IMG/VR virus record: IMGVR_UViG_3300009086_000107
Coordinates: 1 to 23,583 of that record
DNA: 23,583 bases
Reading direction: 5' to 3' (one strand)
Source: a virus
Below are positions 15,819-22,182 of this stretch, one piece after another. The translations under genes and the position numbers were made by a program. The notes below the pieces were generated by a model, which was not told the origin of the DNA, did no database searches, and worked only from the letters and a program-made list of their open reading frames with translations. Position 1 is the first letter of the stretch, and each line of letters begins with the position of its first letter.

Positions 15819-16699
15819 TCTTCGTTCGCGAGTTTGGCGAAGAATGACATCGTGTCTTCGTCGCCTTCAGATACCGCAGGCGTTGGAGCACTACTCGATT
15901 TCATTGGCGCTGGCTCAAGGCTTTCATCCAGTGCTACCTGCTGAGTGGTTGGTATCACCCTTGGCACCTCACCTAGAACCATCTGAAGACGAGACTTCAA
16001 CTCATCATAAGTCTTGTAAGAAGCAGGATCAGTAAACTCGTTAAGATCATACAACTTATTGTAGACACCTTCCAACACCTCGTCATCTTCTGACAGTGCG
16101 GTGGGTGATGCGAACTCAGACTTATCGTAGTTACGATATCCCTCAACGTTACGAATCTTCAACTTGAACGATGCACCTTCCCAGAAGTCGAACGGATTAA
16201 CCGGATCTTCATCTTGGAATTGTGGTTGCATCATGTCCATGACCTTATCAAAGATCTTCTTACCGAAAGTGTAAAGGAATACTTTACCTTCGTTCTCAGG
16301 GTTAGATGGATCAGACTCGACTATGATGTTAGCAACATAGTGTAGACGGCGTTTACGTTCGCGAACGATCGCACGGTTGTCGTCAGACTCAGTTGCCCAT
16401 AACTCGCTGTTCATTTCTGATACAGGATCTTGTTGACCAATAGAAGTCAAAGATCGTTCGATGTACCATTGACCAGTTGGCCCCTTAAAACCGTGATCCC
16501 AATATCTAACGAATGGTACGTCTCCATCCTTGCCAGGCAGGAAGCGAACAACAGCATAACCATTACCTGCTTTATCAACAGTAGGTTTCCACTGACGTTC
16601 GTCAATATAAGATTTCTTGTCGGATTTAGTTTCGGGGGTTGCTGCGGCAACTAGGTCGCCAATAGAACTGCGGTTACGTTTTAGATTTGCAAAAGACAT
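15815..16699 (-). CDS. gp32: Single-stranded DNA-binding protein gp32
   Basis: 294 aa (T4 is 301). The N-terminal cooperativity motif FANLKRNRSS, the core AGNGYAVVRFLPGKDGD (45-60), HGFKGPTGQWYIE (69-81), ENEGKVFLYTFGKKIFDK, FWEGASFKLKIRNVEGYRNYDKSEF and an acidic tail (EGDEDTMSFFAKLANED) follow T4 gp32 domain by domain. It coats ssDNA in replication, recombination and repair and recruits partners through the acidic tail. The T4 zinc ligands C77, C87 and C90 are missing; the protein has no cysteine at all, although His69 remains. A good AAGGA lies upstream of ATG 16699. The gene has its own sigma70-like promoter. It ends tail-to-tail with the tape measure gene, overlapping by 4 nt. Confidence 0.97.
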   Translation of the reverse strand: MSFANLKRNRSSIGDLVAAATPETKSDKKSYIDERQWKPTVDKAGNGYAVVRFLPGKDGDVPFVRYWDHGFKGPTGQWYIERSLTSIGQQDPVSEMNSELWATESDDNRAIVRERKRRLHYVANIIVESDPSNPENEGKVFLYTFGKKIFDKVMDMMQPQFQDEDPVNPFDFWEGASFKLKIRNVEGYRNYDKSEFASPTALSEDDEVLEGVYNKLYDLNEFTDPASYKTYDELKSRLQMVLGEVPRVIPTTQQVALDESLEPAPMKSSSAPTPAVSEGDEDTMSFFAKLANED

Positions 16700-16749
16700 A
16701 TGTTTTTTCCTTGTATGAACAATGTGTATTCTAGTTTATTTGTTGCCAC

Positions 16750-16778
16750 TGTATACGTGACATAGTATATAGTATCAA
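16750..16778 (-). promoter_or_regulatory. Sigma70-like promoter for gp32
   Basis: On the minus strand TTGATA (16778-16773), a 17-nt spacer and TATACA (16755-16750) form a host-type promoter. It is in the 81-nt gap between the DUF2452-type gene and gp32, giving a leader of roughly 40 nt. It would let gp32 be made independently of the long upstream unit. Confidence 0.52.
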
Positions 16779-16780
16779 AA

Positions 16781-17146
16781 CTAATCCGGTTTGGCAAGTG
16801 TTTTCCAAACTGAATCAGCAGTGAATACATATGACCCTAAGAACTCTTGATCCCAACGTTCAGGTTCAATCAGACTTAGAATCACCTTACCGTTGATACG
16901 GTAAAGATGGTACTCCACTCCTACCCGAGGTGTGAAGTTATAGGATGCAGTATATATCAATTCGTTCAAATTGGCAAGCTCTACCAATCTTTTATATTCT
17001 GCATTGAGTTGATCTATTTTGTTTTCAAAGTAATTACGTGCAAGAGACCCGCGTTGAGATAGGAACATATCATTGTCCGGTAACTCAATCGCGGGCATAT
17101 TTGAACTAGTACCATAAGGTAACAGTGCGTTCTTAGAAGAGGTCAA
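16781..17146 (-). CDS. DUF2452-type conserved protein
   Basis: 121 aa from TTG 17146; the frame stays open to ATG 17185. The body is PAIELPDNDMFLSQRGSLARNYFENKIDQL, then EYKRLVELANLNELIYTASYNFTPRVGVEYHLYR, VILSLIEPERWDQEFLGSY and TADSVWKTL. This sequence pattern (QRG, NFxPxxGxxYHLY, SLIxPxxW) is that of DUF2452, a family found in bacteria and phages with no known function. I prefer TTG 17146: GGGAG lies 4 nt before it, whereas ATG 17185 has no ribosome site and would overlap metK by 53 nt. With TTG the overlap with metK is 14 nt. No cysteines, signal or membrane segment. It lies between metK and gp32. Confidence 0.83.
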   Translation of the reverse strand: MTSSKNALLPYGTSSNMPAIELPDNDMFLSQRGSLARNYFENKIDQLNAEYKRLVELANLNELIYTASYNFTPRVGVEYHLYRINGKVILSLIEPERWDQEFLGSYVFTADSVWKTLAKPD

Positions 17147-18209
17147 GTTTCTCCCAAGGAAGATCAGTACGACCAAAGTGACCATAGTTGGTGGTTCGAG
17201 TCAGATCAAGTTGGAACAGTTTGAACCGATCAATGATACCCTTGGGGGTGAGATCTACCGTCTCTCTGATCTCTGATACGAGGTCATTACGGACTCTACC
17301 ATCTGCATAGATGTACAGACTGGTGGGTTCTTTAACACCGATCGCATAACTCAACTGAACAGTACAGTTCCCTAACTCTTTATAGTGCACAAGGTTCTTT
17401 GCGAGGTAACGTGCCATGTATGCACCAGACCGATCTACCTTAGTACAGTCCTTACCAGAGAACGCACCACCACCGTGAGGACAATATCCACCATAGGTAT
17501 CTACGATGATCTTACGTCCTGTCAGACCCGCATCACCGTCCGGCCCACCTATGATAAACTGACCTGTAGGATTGATCAGATACTCAGTGTCTTCGTCTAC
17601 CCAGTAACCTAGGATGCGTTGAATGACACCAATAACCGTATGACGTAACAACTCGATTGATTGATCTTCTCGATGTTGGACACTGCACACAATCTTACTT
17701 ACTCGCAGAGGTTTACCTATCGTATCATAATCTACCGAGACCTGTGCCTTCGCATCAGGGCCATAAGGTAACCATTCGATGACTCCCTGTAGTATCTCAT
17801 GACTTAGAGAGATCGCAAGGGGCATAAAGTTAGGTGTCTCTGTGGTTGCATAACCAAACATCAACCCCTGATCCCCAGCACCAAAGTCATCGGTACCAAG
17901 TGCGATATCCGCAGACTGACCATGCAGTTCGTTGTATATCTTCAAGTGTTCCCAATGGAAACCTTCTTGTTCGTAACCAATATCTTCTACTACATCACGA
18001 ACGATTTGTTCGATCTCATTCTTGTCGAACTTATCACTTCGGTATTCTCCAGCAAGTGTTACCATGTTGGTGGTAACCAAAGTCTCAACCGCCGCACGGT
18101 TGTTTTCATTGAAGTCAATAAGGTATGTAGCAACAGCATCCGAGATTGCATCAGCAACCTTATCCGGATGTCCCGCACTCACACTCTCACTGGTAAACGT
18201 GTATTCCAT
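17133..18209 (-). CDS. metK: S-adenosylmethionine synthetase
   Basis: 358 aa (E. coli 384). MetK makes S-adenosylmethionine from methionine and ATP. Full signature set: FTSESVSAGHPDKVADAISD at the N-terminus, VETLVTTNMVTLAGE, DDFGAGDQGLMFGYA (ATP site), GGPDGDAGLTGRKIIVDTYGG, GGGAFSGKDCTKVDRSGAY (phosphate-binding loop, with Cys for the common Pro), and C-terminal NYGHFGRTDLPWEKLD. All three repeat domains are present, so it is probably active; the E. coli C-terminal tail after PWEK is shortened to a few residues. ATG 18209 is chosen because GGGAG lies 5 nt before it; the frame also has GTG 18221. It sits between gp33 and the DUF2452-type gene. SAM could serve DNA or RNA methylation or polyamine synthesis during infection. 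Confidence 0.97.
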   Translation of the reverse strand: MEYTFTSESVSAGHPDKVADAISDAVATYLIDFNENNRAAVETLVTTNMVTLAGEYRSDKFDKNEIEQIVRDVVEDIGYEQEGFHWEHLKIYNELHGQSADIALGTDDFGAGDQGLMFGYATTETPNFMPLAISLSHEILQGVIEWLPYGPDAKAQVSVDYDTIGKPLRVSKIVCSVQHREDQSIELLRHTVIGVIQRILGYWVDEDTEYLINPTGQFIIGGPDGDAGLTGRKIIVDTYGGYCPHGGGAFSGKDCTKVDRSGAYMARYLAKNLVHYKELGNCTVQLSYAIGVKEPTSLYIYADGRVRNDLVSEIRETVDLTPKGIIDRFKLFQLDLTRTTNYGHFGRTDLPWEKLDLF

Positions 18210-18221
18210 ACTATCTCCCAC

Positions 18222-18476
18222 TTATTCTATGGGTAATACCGAATCGTCCTGTTGGATATACCGGAGACGTTTTGCATCTGCCTCTAGTTTACCCTTAATG
18301 ACTGGACTGATATACTTCTTGCAGTCTTCAGGTTCGATCGTGTATTTCTCACATAGGTAAATTATCGAATCAAGGTAATTCATATCTAGTCTCAACACCA
18401 CATCTTCGATCATGGTTTGAAAACGTTTCTTGGTCATTACCACATCTTTTAGTTCAGGTTCAATGATCTCAGTCAT
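18222..18476 (-). CDS. gp33: Late-promoter transcription coactivator gp33
   Basis: 84 aa from ATG 18476 (T4 gp33 is 112). TKKRFQTMIEDVVLRLDMNYLDSIIYLCEKYTIEPEDCKKYIS, then IKGKLEADAKRLRYI match the gp33 core (T4: FIIEKMVEEFGMSYLEATTAFLEENSIPETQFAKFI, then IIEKIQSEAIDENLL). In T4, gp33 binds the RNA polymerase beta-flap and the sliding clamp gp45 and turns on late promoters together with gp55. The T4 C-terminal clamp motif LDFLL is not seen; the protein ends DDSVLPIE. The frame is open further upstream, but ATG 18476 has AAGGGG just before it and overlaps the preceding stop by only 8 nt. Confidence 0.86.
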   Translation of the reverse strand: MTEIIEPELKDVVMTKKRFQTMIEDVVLRLDMNYLDSIIYLCEKYTIEPEDCKKYISPVIKGKLEADAKRLRYIQQDDSVLPIE

Positions 18477-19194
18477 CAACCCCTTCGCCTTTCCATACTC
18501 TGCATAGATCAGGATAATATACTCCTTTAGTTCGTTTCGCAAATCCCTCATTATCATAAGCAAGGGCCACACATATCGGGGTGATTCTTTTGTCACGGTT
18601 TAGTCCGTAACAGTCATCTTGCCAACACCCAGTCCTGAGATAAGACTGCATATTGGAGATGTACATCTTAGACACAGCGTCAGTATACTTCCCATCTTTC
18701 CATGCAGCAATCCATACCTTAACTTTGTCTGGATGTAGTTTGTGATCTTCGTCTAGATCTTGAAGACTAGGGTGGATCAGTGGTTCACGATGCATATTTG
18801 CACGGGTTTCTTCCGCACGAGCATACATTGGGATCAGAATCCTACGCAAAGACTCAACGTATGAATCTGGCATAAACCCCAGACGTATCGCTTTCCATCC
18901 ATGTTTAGCAACAGATACTATGTATATGTCTGGTAACGCACGGATATCTACATCGAACCCAGAGTGATCGCGGATCCACTTCTTCATAGAGTGCAACCAT
19001 TCCTTCTCGGACACTTCACCGTGGACAAACGCCTCACAGTCTTTGAAGGCAGCGATCTGTTCTTCTTCAGTCTTCGCCTTCTTCAGGGTGTCCCATTTTG
19101 GGACTGGTATCAACGTCTTGATCTGACGCCGAGGTAACGGTTTCTTTTTCTTTCTTGCTTTGGTATTGAATCCAGTAATCTTTAAAGCTGTCAT
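18469..19194 (-). CDS. Unknown conserved phage protein upstream of gp33
   Basis: 241 aa, not recognised. The N-terminus is very basic (TKARKKKKPLPRRQIKTLIP). The middle holds EVSEKEWLHSMKKWIRDHSGFDVD, LPDIYIVSVAKHGWKAIRLGFMP and ESLRRILIPMYARAEE. The C-terminus carries Cys and aromatic residues (TGCWQDDCYGLNRDKR, YYPDLCRVWKGEGV) that might bind a metal. The mix of a basic tail and compact helices suits a nucleic-acid-associated or RNA-polymerase-associated protein; its constant company with gp33 here is only suggestive. ATG 19194 overlaps the stop of the previous gene (TAATG). Confidence 0.8.
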   Translation of the reverse strand: MTALKITGFNTKARKKKKPLPRRQIKTLIPVPKWDTLKKAKTEEEQIAAFKDCEAFVHGEVSEKEWLHSMKKWIRDHSGFDVDIRALPDIYIVSVAKHGWKAIRLGFMPDSYVESLRRILIPMYARAEETRANMHREPLIHPSLQDLDEDHKLHPDKVKVWIAAWKDGKYTDAVSKMYISNMQSYLRTGCWQDDCYGLNRDKRITPICVALAYDNEGFAKRTKGVYYPDLCRVWKGEGVDD

Positions 19195-19403
19195 TAATCT
19201 AATTCTCCATTCTCATTTAGACCACACCAATTACAATGTTCACCTACAAGGTTAGCAAGATTGGCACCATCATTACTTTTACAGTCATGACGCCACCACG
19301 TGGGAGTTTTCTTCGACTTATCACCGAATGCTTTGTCCCAGTTACTTTCCATTGTTTTAGAATCAACCGAGTATGGTCTCGGTCTGTCCCCTTTCCCACT
19401 CAT
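19194..19403 (-). CDS. Small Cys/His protein, possible zinc ribbon
   Basis: 69 aa from ATG 19403. Starts MSGKGDRPRPYSVDSKTMES, then NWDKAFGDKSKK. A C-terminal WWRHDCKSN and GEHCNWCGLNENG carry one HxC and one HCxxC set, enough for a small zinc site. SGKGxxPRP starts occur in small proteins of other marine T4-like phages. ATG 19403 is chosen because GGAGAA precedes it by a few nt; it lies inside the end of the upstream gene, a 41-nt overlap. The open frame runs upstream to 19508 but without a ribosome site. Function unknown. Confidence 0.74.
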   Translation of the reverse strand: MSGKGDRPRPYSVDSKTMESNWDKAFGDKSKKTPTWWRHDCKSNDGANLANLVGEHCNWCGLNENGELD

Positions 19404-19953
19404 ACTTTCTCCACCATTCTGGTTTAGGACGATTTGTCCATTTTGCGAATGCGTATTTATCTTCCCAGTAAAACTGTCTGTATGATGTGAGGGAGTCGCC
19501 CTCCACAATACAGTGCGGATACTGTGCCATCGCAGGTGTTGGTTGCGTGAACCGTTTTTCTGAGTTGATTGCCAGTGGTGGAATCAACAGCAGGTATTCT
19601 AACTTGACTTGACTAAGGTGTTTTCGACCATACCGGTAGGTGTACTCATGACACAAGGCAACCCACATCTCGTACAACCAGTTGTAGTTTGCCGCAGACT
19701 CACGTACCCACCTTGCAGACGGGTGATTGATATGACACGCCTTGTACAGGTACATGTTTAAGTCAGGGTCAGGGTGAAAGAACCTCTTGATACGATGACC
19801 CTTAGTGGTACGACCTTCCCACTCTGTGCCATCTACCATACGATGTGCCGTAGACATCAGCTGAGCGTATTCTATGATCATTTTTACGACATGCTTGTCG
19901 CAGTGTTGTTCTGCACATCGGACAGGATCTGGATCTAGATAAAAGATATTCAC
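19363..19953 (-). CDS. Conserved phage protein, MNIFYLD family
   Basis: 196 aa, starting NIFYLDPDPVRCAEQHCDKH, then VVKMIIEYAQLMSTAHR. Other landmarks are KACHINHPSARWVRESAANYNWLYEMW at about 72-98, CHEYTYRYGRKH, and YRQFYWEDKYAFAKWTNRPKPEWW near the end. This family is frequent in marine phages and is usually left unnamed. The many conserved His, Arg and Trp residues look like an enzyme or nucleic-acid-binding protein, but I do not assign one. The start is GTG 19953, overlapping the previous TGA by 4 nt (GTGA). Confidence 0.84.
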   Translation of the reverse strand: MNIFYLDPDPVRCAEQHCDKHVVKMIIEYAQLMSTAHRMVDGTEWEGRTTKGHRIKRFFHPDPDLNMYLYKACHINHPSARWVRESAANYNWLYEMWVALCHEYTYRYGRKHLSQVKLEYLLLIPPLAINSEKRFTQPTPAMAQYPHCIVEGDSLTSYRQFYWEDKYAFAKWTNRPKPEWWRKYEWERGQTETILG

Positions 19954-20105
19954 TTGAACTTGGACTCCAAATAGTTACCACCGTTTTTATCTATCCATGT
20001 CGCTGCATGGTAGACTTTAGATATGATATAATACACCATATCCCACAGAAAGGCAATAGGGTACAACACACAATACTTAAAGTATTTGTTTTTATTCAAC
20101 ATCAT
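19950..20105 (-). CDS. Small membrane protein
   Basis: 51 aa from ATG 20105. One hydrophobic segment (YCVLYPIAFLWDMVYYIIS, about 11-29) is followed by a soluble tail (VYHAATWIDKNGGNYLESKFK). The frame is open to 20372 but that part is the shadow of dCMP deaminase. Two consecutive ATG codons (20105, 20102) and a TTG (20099) follow a GGGGG run; any could be the start. Overlaps dCMP deaminase by 14 nt and the next gene by 4 nt. Function unknown; translational coupling is likely. Confidence 0.6.
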   Translation of the reverse strand: MMLNKNKYFKYCVLYPIAFLWDMVYYIISKVYHAATWIDKNGGNYLESKFK

Positions 20106-20574
20106 CCCCCAGTTTTTTAAGTTGAACTCCACTTTTGAGAAGGAAGTCTTTACCTTTTCCTTTACCAGCATTGTATTCAATATCATAATAGACGGTCTCG
20201 ATTCCTGATTGGTATAACAGTTTGGCACACTCGATACATGGCAAGTGTGTCGTGAATAGGGTTGCACCTTCACCAGACTCGGTAGACTTCGCAAGTTTGG
20301 TGATTGCATTAGCTTCTGCGTGAAGAACCTCGGGTTTAGTTTTGTAATGCCCGTAGATGTCTTTGTCTTCATCGTGTACCTTAAAGGTCACGCCATCATT
20401 GGGTACCCAATCCTCACACTGATTATCCCAACCAGTCGGGGTTCCATTGTACCCAATACTTATAATTCGATCATCCTTGACAATAACCGCACCAACTTGT
20501 GCTTTAGTTGCAGAACTAAGTTTCGCGGTAGAGTATGCGATATCCATATAGTAGTCAAGAAACTTATCCTTCAT
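20092..20574 (-). CDS. cd: Deoxycytidylate (dCMP) deaminase
   Basis: 160 aa (T4 Cd is 193). Converts dCMP to dUMP, feeding thymidylate synthesis. The zinc site is complete: H85-A-E87 (LHAEANAI) with catalytic E87, and PCIEC with C113 and C116. AQVGAVIVKDDRIISIGYNGTP (25-46) is the substrate-side motif and DNQCEDW follows; YGHYKTKPEVLHAEANAI is typical of the T4/eukaryotic type that is regulated by dCTP and dTTP. ATG 20574 is chosen because MKDKFLDYYMDIA is the usual N-terminus and GGAG lies about 7 nt upstream; the frame continues open upstream only as a shadow. It overlaps the 58-aa gene by 11 nt. Confidence 0.95.
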   Translation of the reverse strand: MKDKFLDYYMDIAYSTAKLSSATKAQVGAVIVKDDRIISIGYNGTPTGWDNQCEDWVPNDGVTFKVHDEDKDIYGHYKTKPEVLHAEANAITKLAKSTESGEGATLFTTHLPCIECAKLLYQSGIETVYYDIEYNAGKGKGKDFLLKSGVQLKKLGDDVE

Positions 20575-20740
20575 TAATGAACTCCAGATCAGTGACCGGA
20601 TAAAGATACTCCTGCCCATTGGAATGACGGCACAGAACCCGATCAGGGTTGGTCTGTTCGATAACCTGATACACCGCTCGGAACTCATAACCGTACGGTG
20701 AAGGGCCATAGACAAAGTCGCGAGCGTTAAATACCATCAT
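20564..20740 (-). CDS. Small unknown early protein (58 aa)
   Basis: Reads MMVFNARDFVYGPSPYGYEF, then RAVYQVIEQTNPDRVLCRHS, NGQEYLYPVTDLEFINEG. It is likely a small beta-barrel or SH3-like domain by its alternating pattern. ATG 20740 overlaps the previous TGA (ATGA) and its TAA overlaps the dCMP deaminase start by 11 nt, which argues that it is real and translationally coupled. The Shine-Dalgarno of dCMP deaminase lies inside it. Function unknown. Confidence 0.72.
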   Translation of the reverse strand: MMVFNARDFVYGPSPYGYEFRAVYQVIEQTNPDRVLCRHSNGQEYLYPVTDLEFINEG

Positions 20741-20970
20741 GCGACATTCAGATCCGGATGGTAAGCATACTGTTCATCACCGTAGATCGAGTTGAAAAGA
20801 ACATCGATATCTTGGGCAGACAAAGTCTTGTCGCAGATGACCATGTCAGTGTCACCTTCCATCTGGAGAAACTCCATACGTGTCGTGAAGACATCACGAG
20901 TACGGTTGTAGAAGTAAGTGAACGTCTGGTCAGTCTCGTTGCGCTTAAAGATCATGTTTTTCTTGAACAT
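20737..20970 (-). CDS. Small unknown early protein (77 aa)
   Basis: Reads MFKKNMIFKRNETDQTFTYF, then YNRTRDVFTTRMEFLQMEGD, TDMVICDKTLSAQDIDVLFNSIYG. ATG 20970 follows an AGGA at 8 nt, placed just after the stop of the preceding gene. An upstream in-frame ATG (21000) has no ribosome site and would overlap that gene. Ends with the ATGA overlap into the 58-aa gene. No known domain. Confidence 0.72.
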   Translation of the reverse strand: MFKKNMIFKRNETDQTFTYFYNRTRDVFTTRMEFLQMEGDTDMVICDKTLSAQDIDVLFNSIYGDEQYAYHPDLNVA

Positions 20971-20980
20971 AAAAGTATTC

Positions 20981-21199
20981 CTATCGAAGGTGGAAATCAT
21001 GGTTAGGGTTGTTCCAGAACTCTGAAACATCTGCGTAGAGAACGACACACTGGTCGTGCTGATAGTACTTACGCAGGTTATAAACGAAGTTGGAAAGAGT
21101 GGAACACCACTCTTGGGAAATCTCGTTCCCATAGTTCCAACGCTGATAGGCAGACTTGATGTAGGACATGGGTAACGGACTTGGTGACTTTTTATTCAT
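20981..21199 (-). CDS. Small unknown early protein (72 aa), first gene of a promoter unit
   Basis: Reads MNKKSPSPLPMSYIKSAYQR, then WNYGNEISQEWCSTLSNFVY, KYYQHDQCVVLYADVSEFWNN. Start at ATG 21199 rather than ATG 21214: the second would lie only about 8 nt from the predicted 5' end of the mRNA, and the first sits at the same distance (7 nt) from the conserved GAGAGA as the start of the 22124 gene. Preceded by a strong sigma70-like promoter. Function unknown; its place as first gene under a strong promoter suits a host-takeover protein. Confidence 0.72.
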   Translation of the reverse strand: MNKKSPSPLPMSYIKSAYQRWNYGNEISQEWCSTLSNFVYNLRKYYQHDQCVVLYADVSEFWNNPNHDFHLR

Positions 21200-21204
21200 A
21201 ATTA

Positions 21205-21258
21205 ACTCTCTCATCTCAATAGGGTACTATTATAACATTGTTTTCATAACAAAGTCAA
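21205..21258 (-). promoter_or_regulatory. Strong sigma70-like early promoter with conserved leader, copy 1
   Basis: Minus strand: TTGACT (21258-21253), 18-nt spacer, TATAAT (21234-21229), then a leader reading GTACCCTATTGAG and ATGAGAGAG up to the start of the 72-aa gene. The block from the second base of the -10 through the leader is repeated almost base for base in front of the 22124 gene. The leader is about 25 nt. Confidence 0.72.
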
Positions 21259-21289
21259 CTATAAAGTTCGACTAATTTCAACTATCTGG

Positions 21290-21775
21290 TCACGCCGCCT
21301 TAGCAGCCTCCAACTCCGCAACGAACTCACTGTACGGAAGAACTGTGCCATCCATCTTCTCGATGACGGTACACATGTCCGTCTGTTCGCCTTCTACCTG
21401 CACATAGGTAGAGATACGACCCTTGCAAGTAGACGAGTAGTCAATCTTAGTGGACTGGACACACGAGAACCTATTGCCCTCGATCAACTCCATGTACACC
21501 GGAGATTCCCAAGATTCGCAGAAGTCCTCGATCTTGAAATCGCACTGGTCTACCACAGTCTCGCCCACAACGTACTCCTCAGCGTACTCAGACTTGTGAG
21601 TCACACAGCCTTCTATGAGGCTATAGAACTCTTCTGACTGCGCCTGCTCGAGATCCATCTCGCAGATGTAGGTGTTACCACCCTTCATCTTCCAGTACTG
21701 CGGGCATTCACCCTCGCCGTCCCAATCATGGGCGCCATAGTTTTCGCGGAACTGTGTGTGTAGAACTAATTTCAT
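21290..21775 (-). CDS. Unknown conserved phage protein (MKLVLHTQ family)
   Basis: 161 aa, acidic, starting MKLVLHTQFRENYGAHDWDG, then EGECPQYWKMKGGNTYICE. Six other Cys are scattered through the rest (EGCVTH, DQCDF, DFCESW, SCVQS, STCKG, DMCTV), unusual for a cytoplasmic phage protein; they may bind metal. Related openings (ENYGAHDWDGEGECPQYWKxKGG) are familiar from other marine T4-like phages, always unnamed. ATG 21775 lies 1 nt after the previous stop, with AGGA about 10 nt before. The sequence is richer in C and G at third codon positions than its neighbours by eye. Confidence 0.8.
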   Translation of the reverse strand: MKLVLHTQFRENYGAHDWDGEGECPQYWKMKGGNTYICEMDLEQAQSEEFYSLIEGCVTHKSEYAEEYVVGETVVDQCDFKIEDFCESWESPVYMELIEGNRFSCVQSTKIDYSSTCKGRISTYVQVEGEQTDMCTVIEKMDGTVLPYSEFVAELEAAKAA

Positions 21776-21776
21776 A

Positions 21777-22124
21777 CTATGCTATCCTCTCAATACCAAA
21801 ACCATTACGCAGACTGCGTGGCGGTTGACGTTTCTTTCTAGGTTTCCACCCCAAATATTCCATTGCTTGCATCGGGGAGGATTCTTCACTCAACTCGATA
21901 TATTCTTCAACCGAAGTAGTCTTACAAAGGAAGTTGACCCACGACTTCCAAGGCTTAGAACCGTACTTGAATCGCGCAATGAAAGTTGGTTGTGGCTTAC
22001 CGTGCCAAGATGGGTGACAGTCAGGTCTCGCGACCTCCATGTTCACAGACTTACTGTGACGACCACGGTACATCAAGTACATACCGTCCCAAACAAACTG
22101 GTCTTTCTCAAATCGTGTTTTCAT
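21777..22124 (-). CDS. Unknown phage protein (115 aa), first gene of a promoter unit
   Basis: Reads MKTRFEKDQFVWDGMYLMYR, then GRHSKSVNMEVARPDCHPSW, TFIARFKYGSKPWKSWVNFL, and ends in a very basic stretch (GWKPRKKRQPPRSLRNGFG). The basic tail and aromatic-rich beta segments hint at nucleic-acid binding. ATG 22124 lies 7 nt after GAGAGA of the conserved leader. No recognised domain. Confidence 0.76.
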   Translation of the reverse strand: MKTRFEKDQFVWDGMYLMYRGRHSKSVNMEVARPDCHPSWHGKPQPTFIARFKYGSKPWKSWVNFLCKTTSVEEYIELSEESSPMQAMEYLGWKPRKKRQPPRSLRNGFGIERIA

Positions 22125-22131
22125 AACTTAA

Positions 22132-22182
22132 TCTCTCATCTCAATAGGGTACTATTATCTCATGTTTTGAGAACAAAAGCAA
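22132..22182 (-). promoter_or_regulatory. Sigma70-like early promoter with conserved leader, copy 2
   Basis: Minus strand: TTGCTT (22182-22177), 17-nt spacer, GATAAT (22159-22154), then the same leader as at 21205-21258, identical for 27 nt (22158-22132). The spacer contains TCTCA-N5-TGAGA, an inverted repeat. Three 33-bp-spaced repeats lead into the -35. Confidence 0.68.

Noticed and set aside
18477-18596. Upstream extension of gp33 (40 more residues)
   Set aside because: It lies fully within the preceding gene, has no ribosome site, and its sequence is the other-frame reading of that gene's Cys-rich end.
20575-20715. N-terminal extension of dCMP deaminase (47 residues)
   Set aside because: Shadow of the 58-aa gene; the usual deaminase start and a good ribosome site are at ATG 20574.
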